Below are positions 42,158 through 51,556 of a DNA stretch of 63,555 bases, in pieces (the stretch's first letter is position 1; every line of letters begins with the position of its first letter). The DNA is from Comamonadaceae bacterium. GTDB lineage: Bacteria > Pseudomonadota > Gammaproteobacteria > Burkholderiales > Burkholderiaceae_C. The notes beneath the pieces were generated by a model. That model was not told where the DNA came from. It made no database searches and saw only the letters and a program-made list of their open reading frames with translations. Both the position numbers and the translations under genes were made by a program. The stretch covers positions 1-63,555 of the forward strand of contig CANFWV010000011.1 of NCBI GenBank assembly GCA_947450695.1, written 5' to 3'.

Positions 42158-43044
42158 ACGCATTGAAGGAAGTCAGTTTGGAGCCGCGTACGGACACGGC
42201 CACAGACGATGTGCAGGCGAACTTCAACTTCGCTTACCTCGACGAACGCACCAAACGCATGATCCGCCGGTTGCTGCTGAAGGCTGTGGCGATTCCAGGC
42301 TACCAAGTGCCATTTGGCTCGCGTGAAATGCCACTGCCCTACGGTTGGGGTACGGGTGGAATTCAGGTCACGGCCTCGGTCATCGGCCCTGACGATGTGC
42401 TGAAAATCATTGACCAAGGCTCTGACGACACCGTCAATGCTGTCAACATCCGGCGATTTTTTGAACGCACCGCTGGTGTGGAAACCACCACGCACACCCG
42501 CGCAGCGACCTTGATCCAGACGCGACACCGGATTCCTGAAATCCCCCTGCAGGAAGGGCAAGTGATTGTTTACCAAGTGCCGGTGCCTGAGCCGATGCAA
42601 CGCCTGGAGCCGCGTGAAACCGAAACACGCACCCTGCATGGGCTGGCCGAATACGGGCTGATGCACGTCAAGCTGTACGAAGACATTGCCAAGTACGGCC
42701 ACATCGCCACCACCTACGACTACCCGGTGTTGGTCAACGGCCGCTACATCATGGCACCTTCGCCGATCCCGAAATTTGACAACCCGAAGATGCACATGAA
42801 CCCGGCATTGCAACTCTTTGGTGCCGGCCGAGAAAAGCGTATCTATGCCGTGCCGCCTTACACCTCGGTGGAGAGTCTGGGTTTTGAAGACCACCCCTTT
42901 GAAGTTCAGCGCTGGGATGCCGTCTGCGACTTGTGCGGTGCGACTGACAGCTTTTTAGACGAGGTCATCACCGACGACAGCGGTAGCCGCATGCATGTGT
43001 GTTCCGACTCTGACTATTGCCAGTCGCGTCAGGCCGCGTCATGA
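42154..43044 (+). CDS. phnJ: C-P lyase PhnJ (radical SAM)
   Basis: A 296-residue radical SAM enzyme that breaks the C-P bond to give ribose 1,2-cyclic phosphate 5-phosphate and the alkane. The C-terminal cysteines are at 258, 261, 283 and 289. Their spacing equals Cys241, 244, 266 (cluster) and 272 (radical) of E. coli PhnJ, so the enzyme should be active. It opens with NFAYLDERTKRMIRRLLLKAVAIPGYQVPFGSREMPLPYGWGTGG, a family hallmark. It overlaps a GNAT gene by four bases. Confidence 0.95.
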   Translation: MNALKEVSLEPRTDTATDDVQANFNFAYLDERTKRMIRRLLLKAVAIPGYQVPFGSREMPLPYGWGTGGIQVTASVIGPDDVLKIIDQGSDDTVNAVNIRRFFERTAGVETTTHTRAATLIQTRHRIPEIPLQEGQVIVYQVPVPEPMQRLEPRETETRTLHGLAEYGLMHVKLYEDIAKYGHIATTYDYPVLVNGRYIMAPSPIPKFDNPKMHMNPALQLFGAGREKRIYAVPPYTSVESLGFEDHPFEVQRWDAVCDLCGATDSFLDEVITDDSGSRMHVCSDSDYCQSRQAAS

Positions 43045-43484
43045 GTCTTGTCATTCGGCAAGCTGACGCGGCTGATCTGCCGGCAGTGCTGGCCCTCTAC
43101 GCCCAGCTTGATTTCAACAACGGAAACGTTTTGTCGGCGCAAGCGGCTCAGCAAATATTCGCTGAGTTCGCCCGTTACCCGAGCTACCGCCTTTTTGTGG
43201 CGACAGATGAGTCGGTTGTGCTGGGCAGCTATGCACTCTTAGTCATGCACAACTTGGCGCATGGCGGCACGCCGTCGGCTGTTGTTGAAGACGTGGTGGT
43301 GGCCAGCGATCAGCAAGGGCGCGGCATCGGCCGCCAGTTGATGAACCATGCCAAAGACCAGGCACGCGCGGCAGGTTGCTACAAGTTGGCGCTGTCGTCC
43401 AACCGCCAGCGCCACGCGGCGCATGCATTTTATGAATCCCTCGGGTTTGACCAGCACGGCCTGAGTTTTGTGATTGAGCCTTGA
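43041..43484 (+). CDS. GNAT acetyltransferase, PhnO-like, within the C-P lyase operon
   Basis: A 147-residue acetyltransferase. The acetyl-CoA loop is QQGRGIGRQLM and the C-terminal block is AHAFYESLGFDQHGLSFVI. PhnO in E. coli N-acetylates aminoalkylphosphonates before C-P lyase; the location between phnJ and phnK suggests the same, but sequence identity cannot be judged by eye. The ATG at 43041 overlaps the phnJ stop; an earlier TTG would extend into phnJ. Confidence 0.75.
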   Translation: MSLVIRQADAADLPAVLALYAQLDFNNGNVLSAQAAQQIFAEFARYPSYRLFVATDESVVLGSYALLVMHNLAHGGTPSAVVEDVVVASDQQGRGIGRQLMNHAKDQARAAGCYKLALSSNRQRHAAHAFYESLGFDQHGLSFVIEP

Positions 43485-43485
43485 T

Positions 43486-44304
43486 ATGACTTTGAATTTA
43501 TCTGCGTCTTATTCGTCGCATTTCTCGGCACCTCCTGCACCCTTGCTGCAGGTTCGCGGTCTGGGCAAAAACTACGGCGACCGCATCGCGCTGCAAGACG
43601 TTTCTTTTGACCTTTGGCCCGGCGAAGTGCTGGCGGTGGTCGGTGAGTCCGGTTCTGGCAAGTCGACCTTGCTCAACGCCATCGCGGCGCGCAGCCAGCC
43701 CGATGCCGGCAGTGTTCATTTCATGACGCGTCATGAAGGACTGCAAGACGTCTTCGCCATGACCGAAGCCCAGCAGCGGTTGCTGGCGCGCACGGATTGG
43801 GGCTTTGTGCATCAAAACGCTGGCGAAGGTTTGCGCATGGACGTCTCGGCCGGTGCCAACGTCGGTGAGCGCTTGATGGGGCAAGGTGAGCGTCACTACG
43901 GCCGATTGCGCAGCGTTGCCGCTGAATGGCTGGAGCGTGTGGAGATTGATGTGGCGCGTATCGATGACGCACCGCGGACCTTCTCGGGCGGCATGCGGCA
44001 ACGCCTGCAAATCGCCCGCAACTTGGTGACGCAACCGCGCCTGGTGTTCATGGACGAGCCAACCTCGGGGCTGGACGTCTCGGTGCAAGCGCGGCTGCTG
44101 GACATGCTGCGCCAACTCACCCGCAAGATGCAACTGGCGGCCATCGTGGTCACGCACGATCTTGCTGTGGCCCGTCTGCTGGCGCACCGCATGATCGTCA
44201 TGCAACGCGGTCGCGTTGTTGAAGTCGGCCTGACCGATCAGGTGCTTGACGACCCGCAACACGCTTACACCCAACTTCTCGTTTCTTCGGTACTCCAACC
44301 ATGA
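43486..44304 (+). CDS. phnK: C-P lyase ABC-type subunit PhnK
   Basis: A 272-residue ABC ATPase with Walker [12 protein letters not shown], signature FSGGMRQRLQIARNL and Walker B LVFMDEPTSGLD. PhnK is not a transporter subunit; it binds the PhnGHIJ core and couples ATP hydrolysis to the cycle. I use the ATG at 43486, one base after the GNAT stop; an in-frame TTG four codons earlier is possible. It overlaps phnL by four bases. Confidence 0.94.
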   Translation: MTLNLSASYSSHFSAPPAPLLQVRGLGKNYGDRIALQDVSFDLWPGEVLAVVGESGSGKSTLLNAIAARSQPDAGSVHFMTRHEGLQDVFAMTEAQQRLLARTDWGFVHQNAGEGLRMDVSAGANVGERLMGQGERHYGRLRSVAAEWLERVEIDVARIDDAPRTFSGGMRQRLQIARNLVTQPRLVFMDEPTSGLDVSVQARLLDMLRQLTRKMQLAAIVVTHDLAVARLLAHRMIVMQRGRVVEVGLTDQVLDDPQHAYTQLLVSSVLQP

Positions 44305-45035
44305 CCCATCCTTTGCTTCAGATTCAAGGGGTGGCCAAGCGCTTCACTCTGCACCACCAAAACGGCGTTGAGCTGGCGGTTCTTGGCGAGGCCAACCTCA
44401 GCGTTCACCCCGGCGAATGCATCGTGTTGGACGGACCGTCCGGCATGGGCAAGAGCACCTTGTTGAAAATGATTTATGCCAACTACCGGACCACCTCCGG
44501 CAGTATCAGCATCCATTTGCCAGGCAGATTGCCAATCGAAGTGACCACCGCCTCACCGCATGAACTGGTGCGCTTGCGCAAAGACTCGATTGGTTATGTC
44601 AGCCAGTTCTTGCGGGTCATCCCACGGGTGCCGGCGCTGGACGTGGTGGCCGAACCCTTGCTGGAAGACGCTGGCGACGACCCTGAAACACTGGCTGCTG
44701 CGCGGGCCGAGGCGAGTCGCTGGCTGACACGCCTGCGTATTCCCGAGCGCATGTGGCATTTGCCGCCCGCCACGTTTTCAGGCGGTGAGCAGCAGCGCAT
44801 CAACATCGCCCGCAACATGATCAAGCCGCGGCCACTGTTGTTGCTGGACGAGCCGACCGCGTCTTTGGATGCCGAGAACGCACAGACCGTTATCGCGTTG
44901 ATCCGCGAAGCCAGTGCGCGCGGTGCCGCCATCGTCGGTATTTTTCACGATGCTCATGTGGGCGACGCCGTCGCTACCCGCCGCGTCAATGTGGCTGATT
45001 TCAGGACTATTGGGACAATTGGGACTACGACATGA
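44301..45035 (+). CDS. phnL: C-P lyase ABC-type subunit PhnL
   Basis: A 244-residue ABC ATPase with Walker A GPSGMGKSTLL, signature FSGGEQQRINIARNM and Walker B LLLLDEPTASLDAEN. PhnL acts with PhnI and PhnK in the C-P lyase complex. The sequence opens LLQIQGVAKRFTLHHQNG, as in the family. It overlaps phnK and phnM by four bases each. Confidence 0.94.
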   Translation: MTHPLLQIQGVAKRFTLHHQNGVELAVLGEANLSVHPGECIVLDGPSGMGKSTLLKMIYANYRTTSGSISIHLPGRLPIEVTTASPHELVRLRKDSIGYVSQFLRVIPRVPALDVVAEPLLEDAGDDPETLAAARAEASRWLTRLRIPERMWHLPPATFSGGEQQRINIARNMIKPRPLLLLDEPTASLDAENAQTVIALIREASARGAAIVGIFHDAHVGDAVATRRVNVADFRTIGTIGTTT

Positions 45036-46186
45036 ACGCCTCAGTGATTTTTAAAAACGCCAAGATGGTGCTGCCGAATGAAGTCGTGCACGGCAGTTTG
45101 TTTGCAGACAATGGCCGCATCAGCGCTGTCGCTGGCGCTACCTCGGCCATCTCTGCGGTGGACCTGGACGGTGATTATTTGTTGCCGGGTTTGGTGGAAA
45201 TGCACACCGATAATTTTGAGCGCCACCTCATGCCTCGCCCCAAAGTTCATTGGGCTGAATTGCCCGCTTTGCTGGCGCATGACGCTGAAATTGCCGCTGC
45301 CGGTATCACCACGGTTTTTGACGCGCTGGGCGTTGGCGAGGCTGACCCGGAAAGCTTGCGCGGCAGCGCTTGGGGCGATGTGATCGCCACTTTGGACACC
45401 TGCACCCAACAAGACTTGCTTCGCGCAGACCACCACTTGCACGTGCGCTGCGAGTTACCAGCGCCCAACACCGTTGAATTGTTTGAGCCTTTTCATGGGC
45501 ATCCGCGACTGTCGTTGATCTCGTTGATGGACCACACGCCCGGTCAGCGGCAGTGGGAAGACATTGAACAGGCGCGGGTGTACTACACCGGTAAAAAGGG
45601 CTGGAGCCCGCAGAAGTTTGAGCAGCAGGTGGCACATGCCGGTCAATTGCAAGCTGAATTTGCAGAGCCGCATCGTCGGTATTTTGTGGATTTCAGTCGT
45701 GCCCATGGCATTGCGTTGGCCAGTCACGACGACACCACGGCCGCGCATGTGCAACAAGCCCATGTCGAAGGCGCCAACATGTCCGAGTTCCCGACCACCG
45801 TGGCGGCGGCTCGTGAGGCGCACCGACTGGGCTTGCAGACCGTCATGGGCGGACCAAACGTGGTCCGTGGAGGATCACATTCCGGCAATGTGGCGGCGGT
45901 TGATCTGGCCCGGCTTGGCCTGCTCGACATCTTGTCTTCAGACTATGTGCCGGGCAGTCTGTTGTCGGCCGTGATGTGCTTGGTGGAGCAAGGCGTCATG
46001 ACTTGGCCTGAAGCGGTGGCGACAGTGACCTCGACACCTGCGAGGGCGACGGGTCTGACCGACCGTGGCGCCATCGACGTCGGACTGCGGGCTGACTTGA
46101 TTCAGGTTCACATTGCGGCGCTGCCGAATGGCAGTCGCCATGCCGTGGTGCGAGCCGTCTGGCGTGAAGGTCGTCGTGTCTTGTGA
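45032..46186 (+). CDS. phnM: Alpha-D-ribose 1-methylphosphonate 5-triphosphate diphosphatase PhnM
   Basis: A 384-residue amidohydrolase-superfamily enzyme that removes pyrophosphate from the triphosphate intermediate. Metal-site motifs are LLPGLVEMHTDNFERHLMPRP, LASHDDTTAAHV and DILSSDYVPGSLL. It ends the phnG-phnM transcript; 105 bases with a PHO-like box and a PhnF site separate it from phnC. Confidence 0.95.
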   Translation: MNASVIFKNAKMVLPNEVVHGSLFADNGRISAVAGATSAISAVDLDGDYLLPGLVEMHTDNFERHLMPRPKVHWAELPALLAHDAEIAAAGITTVFDALGVGEADPESLRGSAWGDVIATLDTCTQQDLLRADHHLHVRCELPAPNTVELFEPFHGHPRLSLISLMDHTPGQRQWEDIEQARVYYTGKKGWSPQKFEQQVAHAGQLQAEFAEPHRRYFVDFSRAHGIALASHDDTTAAHVQQAHVEGANMSEFPTTVAAAREAHRLGLQTVMGGPNVVRGGSHSGNVAAVDLARLGLLDILSSDYVPGSLLSAVMCLVEQGVMTWPEAVATVTSTPARATGLTDRGAIDVGLRADLIQVHIAALPNGSRHAVVRAVWREGRRVL

Positions 46187-46224
46187 GTGCATGCACCGGG
46201 CTGTGTCACACAAGCTTATTTTAA

Positions 46225-46242
46225 GTTTCATGAAACCGTCAC
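46225..46242 (+). promoter_or_regulatory. PHO-box-like repeat upstream of phnC
   Basis: GTTTCAT, spacer GAAA, then CCGTCAC, 11 bp apart. It lies about 50 bases before the phnC start and has the same TCATGAAAC core as the phnG promoter. Confidence 0.55.
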
Positions 46243-46263
46243 AGACAAAGATGAGACTACATA

Positions 46264-46277
46264 TGTCTATACAACTT
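46264..46277 (+). promoter_or_regulatory. Probable PhnF operator before phnC
   Basis: TGTCTATACAACTT, an exact 14-base copy of the site before phnG. It ends three bases before the GGGAG ribosome site of phnC. Confidence 0.6.
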
Positions 46278-46291
46278 ACAGGGAGTTCATG

Positions 46292-47161
46292 ATGGACGTA
46301 GCACTTCGTATTCACAAACTCAATAAATATTTCGCCAGCAAGCAAGCGCTGTGCGACATCAATCTCTCGGTGAAAAAAGGCGAGATGGTGGCGCTCATCG
46401 GTGCCTCTGGTTCCGGTAAGTCGACCTTGCTACGGCATATGTCCGGCTTGATCACTGCCGATGGCCGCACTGACTCATTGATCGAAATGGACGGGCGCCG
46501 CGTCCAGCAGGGCGGTCGCATTCACCACGACATTCGCCGTGTGCGTTCTGAGGTCGGTTTTGTGTTCCAGCAGTTCAACTTGGTAGACCGCCTACCGGTC
46601 TTGGTGAATGTGCTGGTCGGTCAATTGCACCGCATGCCTTGGTGGCGTAGTCTGTTTCGTATTTTCAACGCGCAAGAGCGGGCCCAAGCCCTTGATGCAC
46701 TGGCTCGCGTCGGCATTGCGGATTGCCATGCCCAGCGGGCATCGACCTTGTCAGGCGGTCAGCAGCAGCGTGCGGCGATTGCCCGCGCACTCGTCCAAGG
46801 TGCCAAGGTGGTGCTGGCTGATGAACCGATTGCCTCGCTGGACCCGGAGTCCTCGCGCAACGTGATGGAAATTTTGGCGCGCATCAACCGAGAGGACGGC
46901 TGCACGGTGATCGTGTCTTTGCATCAAGTTGACATGGCGCTGAAGTATTGCCCACGGGTGGTGGCGTTGCATCAAGGCCGCGTGGTTTTTGACGGCCCCT
47001 CAAAGCTGCTGACACCGCAATTGCTGCGCGAACTCTATGGCGTGCATGTGGATGAAATTTGGGCTGATTCGACTCGCCAGCATGCCGCGCCTGCGCCTCA
47101 GTCGTCCTCAGCTTCGGCTGCCAGCCCAGCTTGGCAAGGCAGGCTGGCCCAAGCCGCCTGA
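46292..47161 (+). CDS. phnC: Phosphonate ABC transporter ATPase PhnC
   Basis: A 289-residue ABC ATPase with Walker [15 protein letters not shown], signature [15 protein letters not shown] and Walker [13 protein letters not shown]. It energises uptake through PhnE. GGGAG sits six bases before the ATG at 46292; the ATG one codon earlier (46289) is also possible. The operator and PHO-like box lie inside the longer open frame, which rules out a start near 46187. The C-terminus has an Ala/Ser/Pro-rich tail of about 25 residues. Confidence 0.94.
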   Translation: MDVALRIHKLNKYFASKQALCDINLSVKKGEMVALIGASGSGKSTLLRHMSGLITADGRTDSLIEMDGRRVQQGGRIHHDIRRVRSEVGFVFQQFNLVDRLPVLVNVLVGQLHRMPWWRSLFRIFNAQERAQALDALARVGIADCHAQRASTLSGGQQQRAAIARALVQGAKVVLADEPIASLDPESSRNVMEILARINREDGCTVIVSLHQVDMALKYCPRVVALHQGRVVFDGPSKLLTPQLLRELYGVHVDEIWADSTRQHAAPAPQSSSASAASPAWQGRLAQAA

Positions 47162-47193
47162 TAGTCACTCTGTATTTTTAAAGGAATAGTGAA

Positions 47194-48147
47194 ATGATCA
47201 AAAAAATTCTGGCCATCACGGCCACCACGTTTGCTTTGGCGCTGCCATTCGCAGTGCAGGCACAGGAAATCAATTTTGGGATTATCTCGACGGAGGCAAC
47301 CCAAAATTTAAAGCAGGACTGGGAACCGCTGATCCAAGACATGGAAAAACAGACCGGTATGAAAGTCAAGGCTTTTTTCGCTTCAGACTACGCCGGCATG
47401 ATTGAAGGCATGCGCTTCAATAAAGTGCAGCTGGCATGGATGGGTAATAAGTCGGCTATGGAAGCGGTCGACCGGGCCAGCGGAGAGGTGTTTGCGCAGA
47501 TGGTCAACGCTGATGGTTCCCAAGGTTACTACTCACATTTGATTGTTCACAAGGACAGTCCTTACAACACCATGGAAGAGATTCTGAAAAACGGCAAGAG
47601 TTTGAGCTTTGGCAACGGTGACCCCAACTCCACATCAGGTTTTCTGGTGCCTGGTTTCTATGTTTTTTCTAAGAACAAAATCGACGCTAAGACGCTTTTC
47701 AAAGTGACCCGGAGCGCTAACCATGAATCCAATGCATTGGCAGTGGCTAACAAGCAGATAGATGTCGCTACGAACAACAGCGAAAACCTAGAAAAGGTTC
47801 ACATCCATTACCCAGAAAAGTTTAAGAATATCAAAATCGTTTGGACTTCGCCGCTGATTGCACTCGACCCATTGGTGATCCGCAAAGACATGCCTGAAGC
47901 TAGCAAGGCCAAGATCAAGCAGTTCTTTTATGGCTACGGAAAAACGGACGCACGTGAAAAGGAGATTTTGATGAAGCTCTCAAAACTCTCCGGTTTTAAG
48001 GAATCCAATAACAGCCAACTGCTGCCTATTCGCCAGCTCGACTTGTTCAGTAAACGCAACAAAATTGAATCTGATTCTGTCATCTCTGACGCAGCCAAAA
48101 AGGAGCAGATCGCCGTGATTGACAAGCAGTTGGCTGCATTGAACTGA
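47194..48147 (+). CDS. phnD: Phosphonate-binding periplasmic protein PhnD
   Basis: A 317-residue substrate-binding protein with a signal peptide cleaved after AVQA (about residue 23). It has the PhnD/phosphite-type motifs [40 protein letters not shown] and [17 protein letters not shown]. The gene is more A-rich than its neighbours. It follows phnC by 32 bases and overlaps phnE by one base. Confidence 0.94.
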   Translation: MIKKILAITATTFALALPFAVQAQEINFGIISTEATQNLKQDWEPLIQDMEKQTGMKVKAFFASDYAGMIEGMRFNKVQLAWMGNKSAMEAVDRASGEVFAQMVNADGSQGYYSHLIVHKDSPYNTMEEILKNGKSLSFGNGDPNSTSGFLVPGFYVFSKNKIDAKTLFKVTRSANHESNALAVANKQIDVATNNSENLEKVHIHYPEKFKNIKIVWTSPLIALDPLVIRKDMPEASKAKIKQFFYGYGKTDAREKEILMKLSKLSGFKESNNSQLLPIRQLDLFSKRNKIESDSVISDAAKKEQIAVIDKQLAALN

Positions 48148-48953
48148 TGCTGCCTAACGCTAATCTTGCGCCTAGGTTGGTTCCTGCGATGGCACTCCCT
48201 AAGAGAAGCCTCGCTGGGTATTTCTTTTGGGCGCTCGTTCTTATCCTGTTGGCTGGGTCTTGGCAGGGTGCCGATATGCGGCCCCTGGATTTGATACGTG
48301 ACTCGGGCAATATGGCGACTTACGCCGCTGAGTTTTTTCCGCCTAACTTTAGCCAGTGGCGCATGTATGTAGGTGAAATGGTCATCACCCTGCAAATTGC
48401 TTTGTGGGGAACTGCGTTGGCTGTCGTCACCGCCGTGCCGATGGCCTTGCTGGCGTCAGCCAACTTGGTTCCATGGTGGATCTACCAACCGACGCGCCGG
48501 CTCATGGACGCCACACGGGCGATCAATGAAATGGTCTTTGCCATGTTGTTCGTGGTTGCTGTCGGACTGGGACCCTTTGCCGGTGTGCTGGCACTTTGGA
48601 TACACACCACCGGCGTACTGGCCAAGCTGTTCTCTGAAGCGGTGGAGGCGATTGATCCGCAGCCGGTCGAAGGCATCCGTTCGACTGGCGCGAGTGCTTT
48701 ACACGAAATTGTTTACGGTGTGATTCCACAGGTCTTGCCGTTGTGGATCTCTTTCATCCTGTACCGCTTGGAGAGCAATGTACGTTCAGCTTCTGTGGTC
48801 GGCATGGTCGGTGCGGGTGGTATTGGTGTGGTGCTGTGGGAGATCATTCGTGGCTTTCAGTACGCTGAAACCTGTGCGGTGATGATCATCATCGTTGTCA
48901 CCGTGACGGCGATTGATCTGGTCTCCGCACGCATCCGAAAAATTCTGATTTGA
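48147..48953 (+). CDS. phnE: Phosphonate ABC transporter permease PhnE
   Basis: A 268-residue permease with about six membrane helices and the EAA-type cytoplasmic loop [33 protein letters not shown]. It completes the PhnCDE importer. The ATG overlaps the TGA of phnD. Only one permease gene is present, as in most PhnE systems outside the split E. coli K-12 form. Confidence 0.93.
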   Translation: MLPNANLAPRLVPAMALPKRSLAGYFFWALVLILLAGSWQGADMRPLDLIRDSGNMATYAAEFFPPNFSQWRMYVGEMVITLQIALWGTALAVVTAVPMALLASANLVPWWIYQPTRRLMDATRAINEMVFAMLFVVAVGLGPFAGVLALWIHTTGVLAKLFSEAVEAIDPQPVEGIRSTGASALHEIVYGVIPQVLPLWISFILYRLESNVRSASVVGMVGAGGIGVVLWEIIRGFQYAETCAVMIIIVVTVTAIDLVSARIRKILI

Positions 48954-48964
48954 AGGACATGGTC

Positions 48965-49522
48965 ATGACGTTATCAACCGCTGAAGTCGTTCGTCTCTTT
49001 GAGACCCGTGCGACCCGTCAATATGGCCGTGAGGCCGTGAGCCAACTCGAGCATGCGCTCCAGTGCGCGCATTTGGCTGAGCAGGCGGGTGAAACCGATG
49101 CCACCGTGGTGGCGGCCTTGCTGCACGATCTGGGACATCTCATCGCAGCCGAAAAAGAAGAGCGGCTAAACAACGCTCAGCAGCGTGACGACTTGCACCA
49201 ATACATCGCGATTCCCTTTTTGCGTGGTTTGCTGCCGGACGCAGTGTTGGAGCCGATTCGTTTGCATGTCGATGCCAAGCGCTACCTGTGCGCTGCAGAG
49301 CCAACTTACTGGGCCAGTTTGTCACCAGCGTCTCAACGCAGCTTGGAGCTACAGGGTGGTGCGTACACCAGCGCAGAGCTCGCTGGCTTCTTGGCTCAAC
49401 CGTTTGCGAGTGAGGCTGTTCGACTGCGTCGATACGACGACCTGGCCAAGGTACCGAAAGCGCTCACGCCAGATCTTGTTCACTTCCAGAAAAAGCTGGA
49501 AGCGTTGGCGGTGTTGGGTTGA
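48965..49522 (+). CDS. phnZ: PhnZ-like HD-domain protein of phosphonate operons
   Basis: A 185-residue HD-domain protein of the phosphonate-operon HDIG family to which PhnZ belongs. PhnZ uses a mixed-valence di-iron site to cleave 2-amino-1-hydroxyethylphosphonate oxidatively. Metal ligands are visible in QLEHALQCAHLAE, LLHDLGHLI, LHQYIAIPFL, IRLHVDAKRYL and RYDDLAK. PhnY, the dioxygenase that makes its substrate, is not in this window. The start at 48965 gives a GAAGGA ribosome site at seven bases. Its last 59 bases overlap the convergent phoR gene. Confidence 0.82.
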   Translation: MTLSTAEVVRLFETRATRQYGREAVSQLEHALQCAHLAEQAGETDATVVAALLHDLGHLIAAEKEERLNNAQQRDDLHQYIAIPFLRGLLPDAVLEPIRLHVDAKRYLCAAEPTYWASLSPASQRSLELQGGAYTSAELAGFLAQPFASEAVRLRRYDDLAKVPKALTPDLVHFQKKLEALAVLG

Positions 49523-50828
49523 TCAGCTGAATGCGCGACGGCGGCAGTGCAATCGAAAAGGTCGAACCTTGACCCACAATGCTTTTGACGTTGAGCTGAC
49601 CGCCATGTCGTTGTGCCACGTGTTTGACAATAGCCAAGCCCAAGCCGGTGCCGCCTGTTTCACGCGAACGACTCCGGTCGACGCGGTAGAAACGCTCCGT
49701 CAATCGAGGCAAATGCTCGGCAGCGATGCCCGGGCCGCTGTCTTCGACAAAGAACTCTGCCCAGCCATCCGGACGCAAGAGCCAACCGGTTCGGATGCGA
49801 CCACCTGCGGGTGTGTAGCGCACGGCGTTGCTCAGCAGGTTGGACATGGCGCTGTGCAATTCTGATTTGTTGCCGGAGATTGAGAAGGCTAGTTCTGACA
49901 CCGGCGTGATTTCGTGAGGCGGTTGCGCAATGACGCTGGACAGTGCACGTGTTTCCTCGAGTGCCGGCGACAACAGGTCTTCGGAACTGATCCAGTCGCC
50001 TTGGCCCGGCGCGGGACTGCCTTCAAGTCGTGACAGCGTGAGCAGGTCGCTCACCAGCATTTGCATGCGTTGCGCTTGCTGGCTCATCATGCCGAGGTAG
50101 AGGTTTCGATCTGCCTCTTTGACGGGAATGTTCTGCAATGTTTCGACAAAACCGCTGAGCACCGTCAAGGGTGTGCGAATTTCATGCGAGACATTGGCTA
50201 CGAAATCACGCCGCATGGTGTCTGCGAGCTCGACCGCCGTCACATCGCGCGTCAGCATGAGCTTGCGCTTCTGGCCGTAAGGGTGAATTTGCACCGATAT
50301 TTTGGAGGGCACGGAAGGGCGAGCACCAATGCCACCGATCTGGATTTCAGTGTTGAAATCAGACCCCAAGAAGTAGTTTTTAAAGACCGGCGATCGCACC
50401 AAATTTTGAATGTACTGGCCCACGTCTTTCTGGGGGTCAAAGCCGAGTTGGTGTGCAGCGGTCAGGTTCACCCACTCAATGCGACCTTCCGCATCCAACA
50501 GAATCACACCATTGGGCGATGACTGAATGGCAGCCAAAAAATTTTCTAGGCGGGCGTTGCTGTCTTGCGTTTTGCTTTCTTGATTCTTGATGACTTTTCG
50601 GCTCCGCGCGAAAAGCTCGGCCCACAGGCCCGAAAATCGGGGTGACTGTGAGGTATCCGCCGTGTTCAGCCATTTCAGAAAGCGGCGTGCGCGCAGCCCA
50701 TCAAGCATGCTCCACAGCACACTCCCCGCCAACGCGCCCGCGACAGCCCAGCCAGCTGATGCATGCACCAGGCCCCAGACCGACGTCAGCACGACGAACA
50801 GCAGCAGTTCAATCAGGCGTTGCGTCAT
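49464..50828 (-). CDS. phoR: Phosphate-regulon sensor kinase PhoR
   Basis: A 454-residue histidine kinase with two N-terminal membrane helices and a short charged segment, no large periplasmic domain, a PAS domain (about residues 95-200), HisKA with the phospho-acceptor His in FVANVSHEIRTPL, and HATPase with NLLSNAVRYTPAGG, DSGPGIAAEHL and GGTGLGLAIVKH. It senses Pi through PstSCAB and PhoU and phosphorylates PhoB. It overlaps phoB by four bases and the convergent PhnZ-like gene by 59 bases. Confidence 0.94.
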   Translation of the reverse strand: MTQRLIELLLFVVLTSVWGLVHASAGWAVAGALAGSVLWSMLDGLRARRFLKWLNTADTSQSPRFSGLWAELFARSRKVIKNQESKTQDSNARLENFLAAIQSSPNGVILLDAEGRIEWVNLTAAHQLGFDPQKDVGQYIQNLVRSPVFKNYFLGSDFNTEIQIGGIGARPSVPSKISVQIHPYGQKRKLMLTRDVTAVELADTMRRDFVANVSHEIRTPLTVLSGFVETLQNIPVKEADRNLYLGMMSQQAQRMQMLVSDLLTLSRLEGSPAPGQGDWISSEDLLSPALEETRALSSVIAQPPHEITPVSELAFSISGNKSELHSAMSNLLSNAVRYTPAGGRIRTGWLLRPDGWAEFFVEDSGPGIAAEHLPRLTERFYRVDRSRSRETGGTGLGLAIVKHVAQRHGGQLNVKSIVGQGSTFSIALPPSRIQLINPTPPTLPAFSGSEQDLA

Positions 50829-51556
50829 GCTGCAGAAATGGCTTCACCCTGTTCTGAGTTTCCGGCGCTGTTCTGAGCGGTCAGACGGTAACCTGCACCG
50901 CGGACTGTTTCGATCATGCAGGCGGCGTCGCCCAATGACTCGCGCAAGCGCTTGACGTGTACATCGACTGTTCGTTCTTCTATGAAGACGTGGTCGCCCC
51001 AGACCTTGTCGAGCAGGGTGCTTCGGGTGTGAACCCGTTCAGCATGCTTCATAAGGTAATGCAACAGCTTGAACTCAGTCGGCCCGATTTTGAGTTCTTT
51101 GCTGCGAAACGTGACGCGGTATGTACCCGCATCCAGTGTCAGTTCACCGAGTTGCACCGAGTCTTTGACAATTTCTGGCGTACGGCGTCGCAGCAGCGCA
51201 CGGATGCGTGCCAACAACTCTTGCGTCGAGAACGGCTTGGTGATGTAGTCGTCTGCGCCTGCGTCCAACCCCTGCACTTTGTCAGACTCGTCACTGCGAG
51301 CGGTGAGCATGATGATCGGCACGGTTTTAGTTCGGTCACTTTTACGCCATTGACGCGCTAAGGTAGCGCCGCTCTCGCCGGGCAGCATCCAGTCCAGCAA
51401 GATCAAGTCGGGCAGTACGGCGTCAACTTCTCGTTGGGCGGCTGCACCGTCAAACACAACAATAGGGGAGAAACCGTTGTGCCGGAGGTTGACAGCGATC
51501 AATTCCGCAATAGAGGGCTCGTCTTCCACCACCAAAACGCGGGGTAGTTTTCTCAT
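50825..51556 (-). CDS. phoB: Phosphate-regulon response regulator PhoB
   Basis: A 243-residue OmpR/PhoB-type regulator. The receiver has acidic E11 and D12 and phospho-acceptor Asp55 (LLDWMLPG); the winged-helix effector ends RTVDVHVKRLRESLGDAACMIETVRGAGYRL. It would bind the PHO boxes listed here. It overlaps phoU and phoR by four bases each, so the whole pst-pho set is one translationally coupled transcript. Confidence 0.95.
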   Translation of the reverse strand: MRKLPRVLVVEDEPSIAELIAVNLRHNGFSPIVVFDGAAAQREVDAVLPDLILLDWMLPGESGATLARQWRKSDRTKTVPIIMLTARSDESDKVQGLDAGADDYITKPFSTQELLARIRALLRRRTPEIVKDSVQLGELTLDAGTYRVTFRSKELKIGPTEFKLLHYLMKHAERVHTRSTLLDKVWGDHVFIEERTVDVHVKRLRESLGDAACMIETVRGAGYRLTAQNSAGNSEQGEAISAA

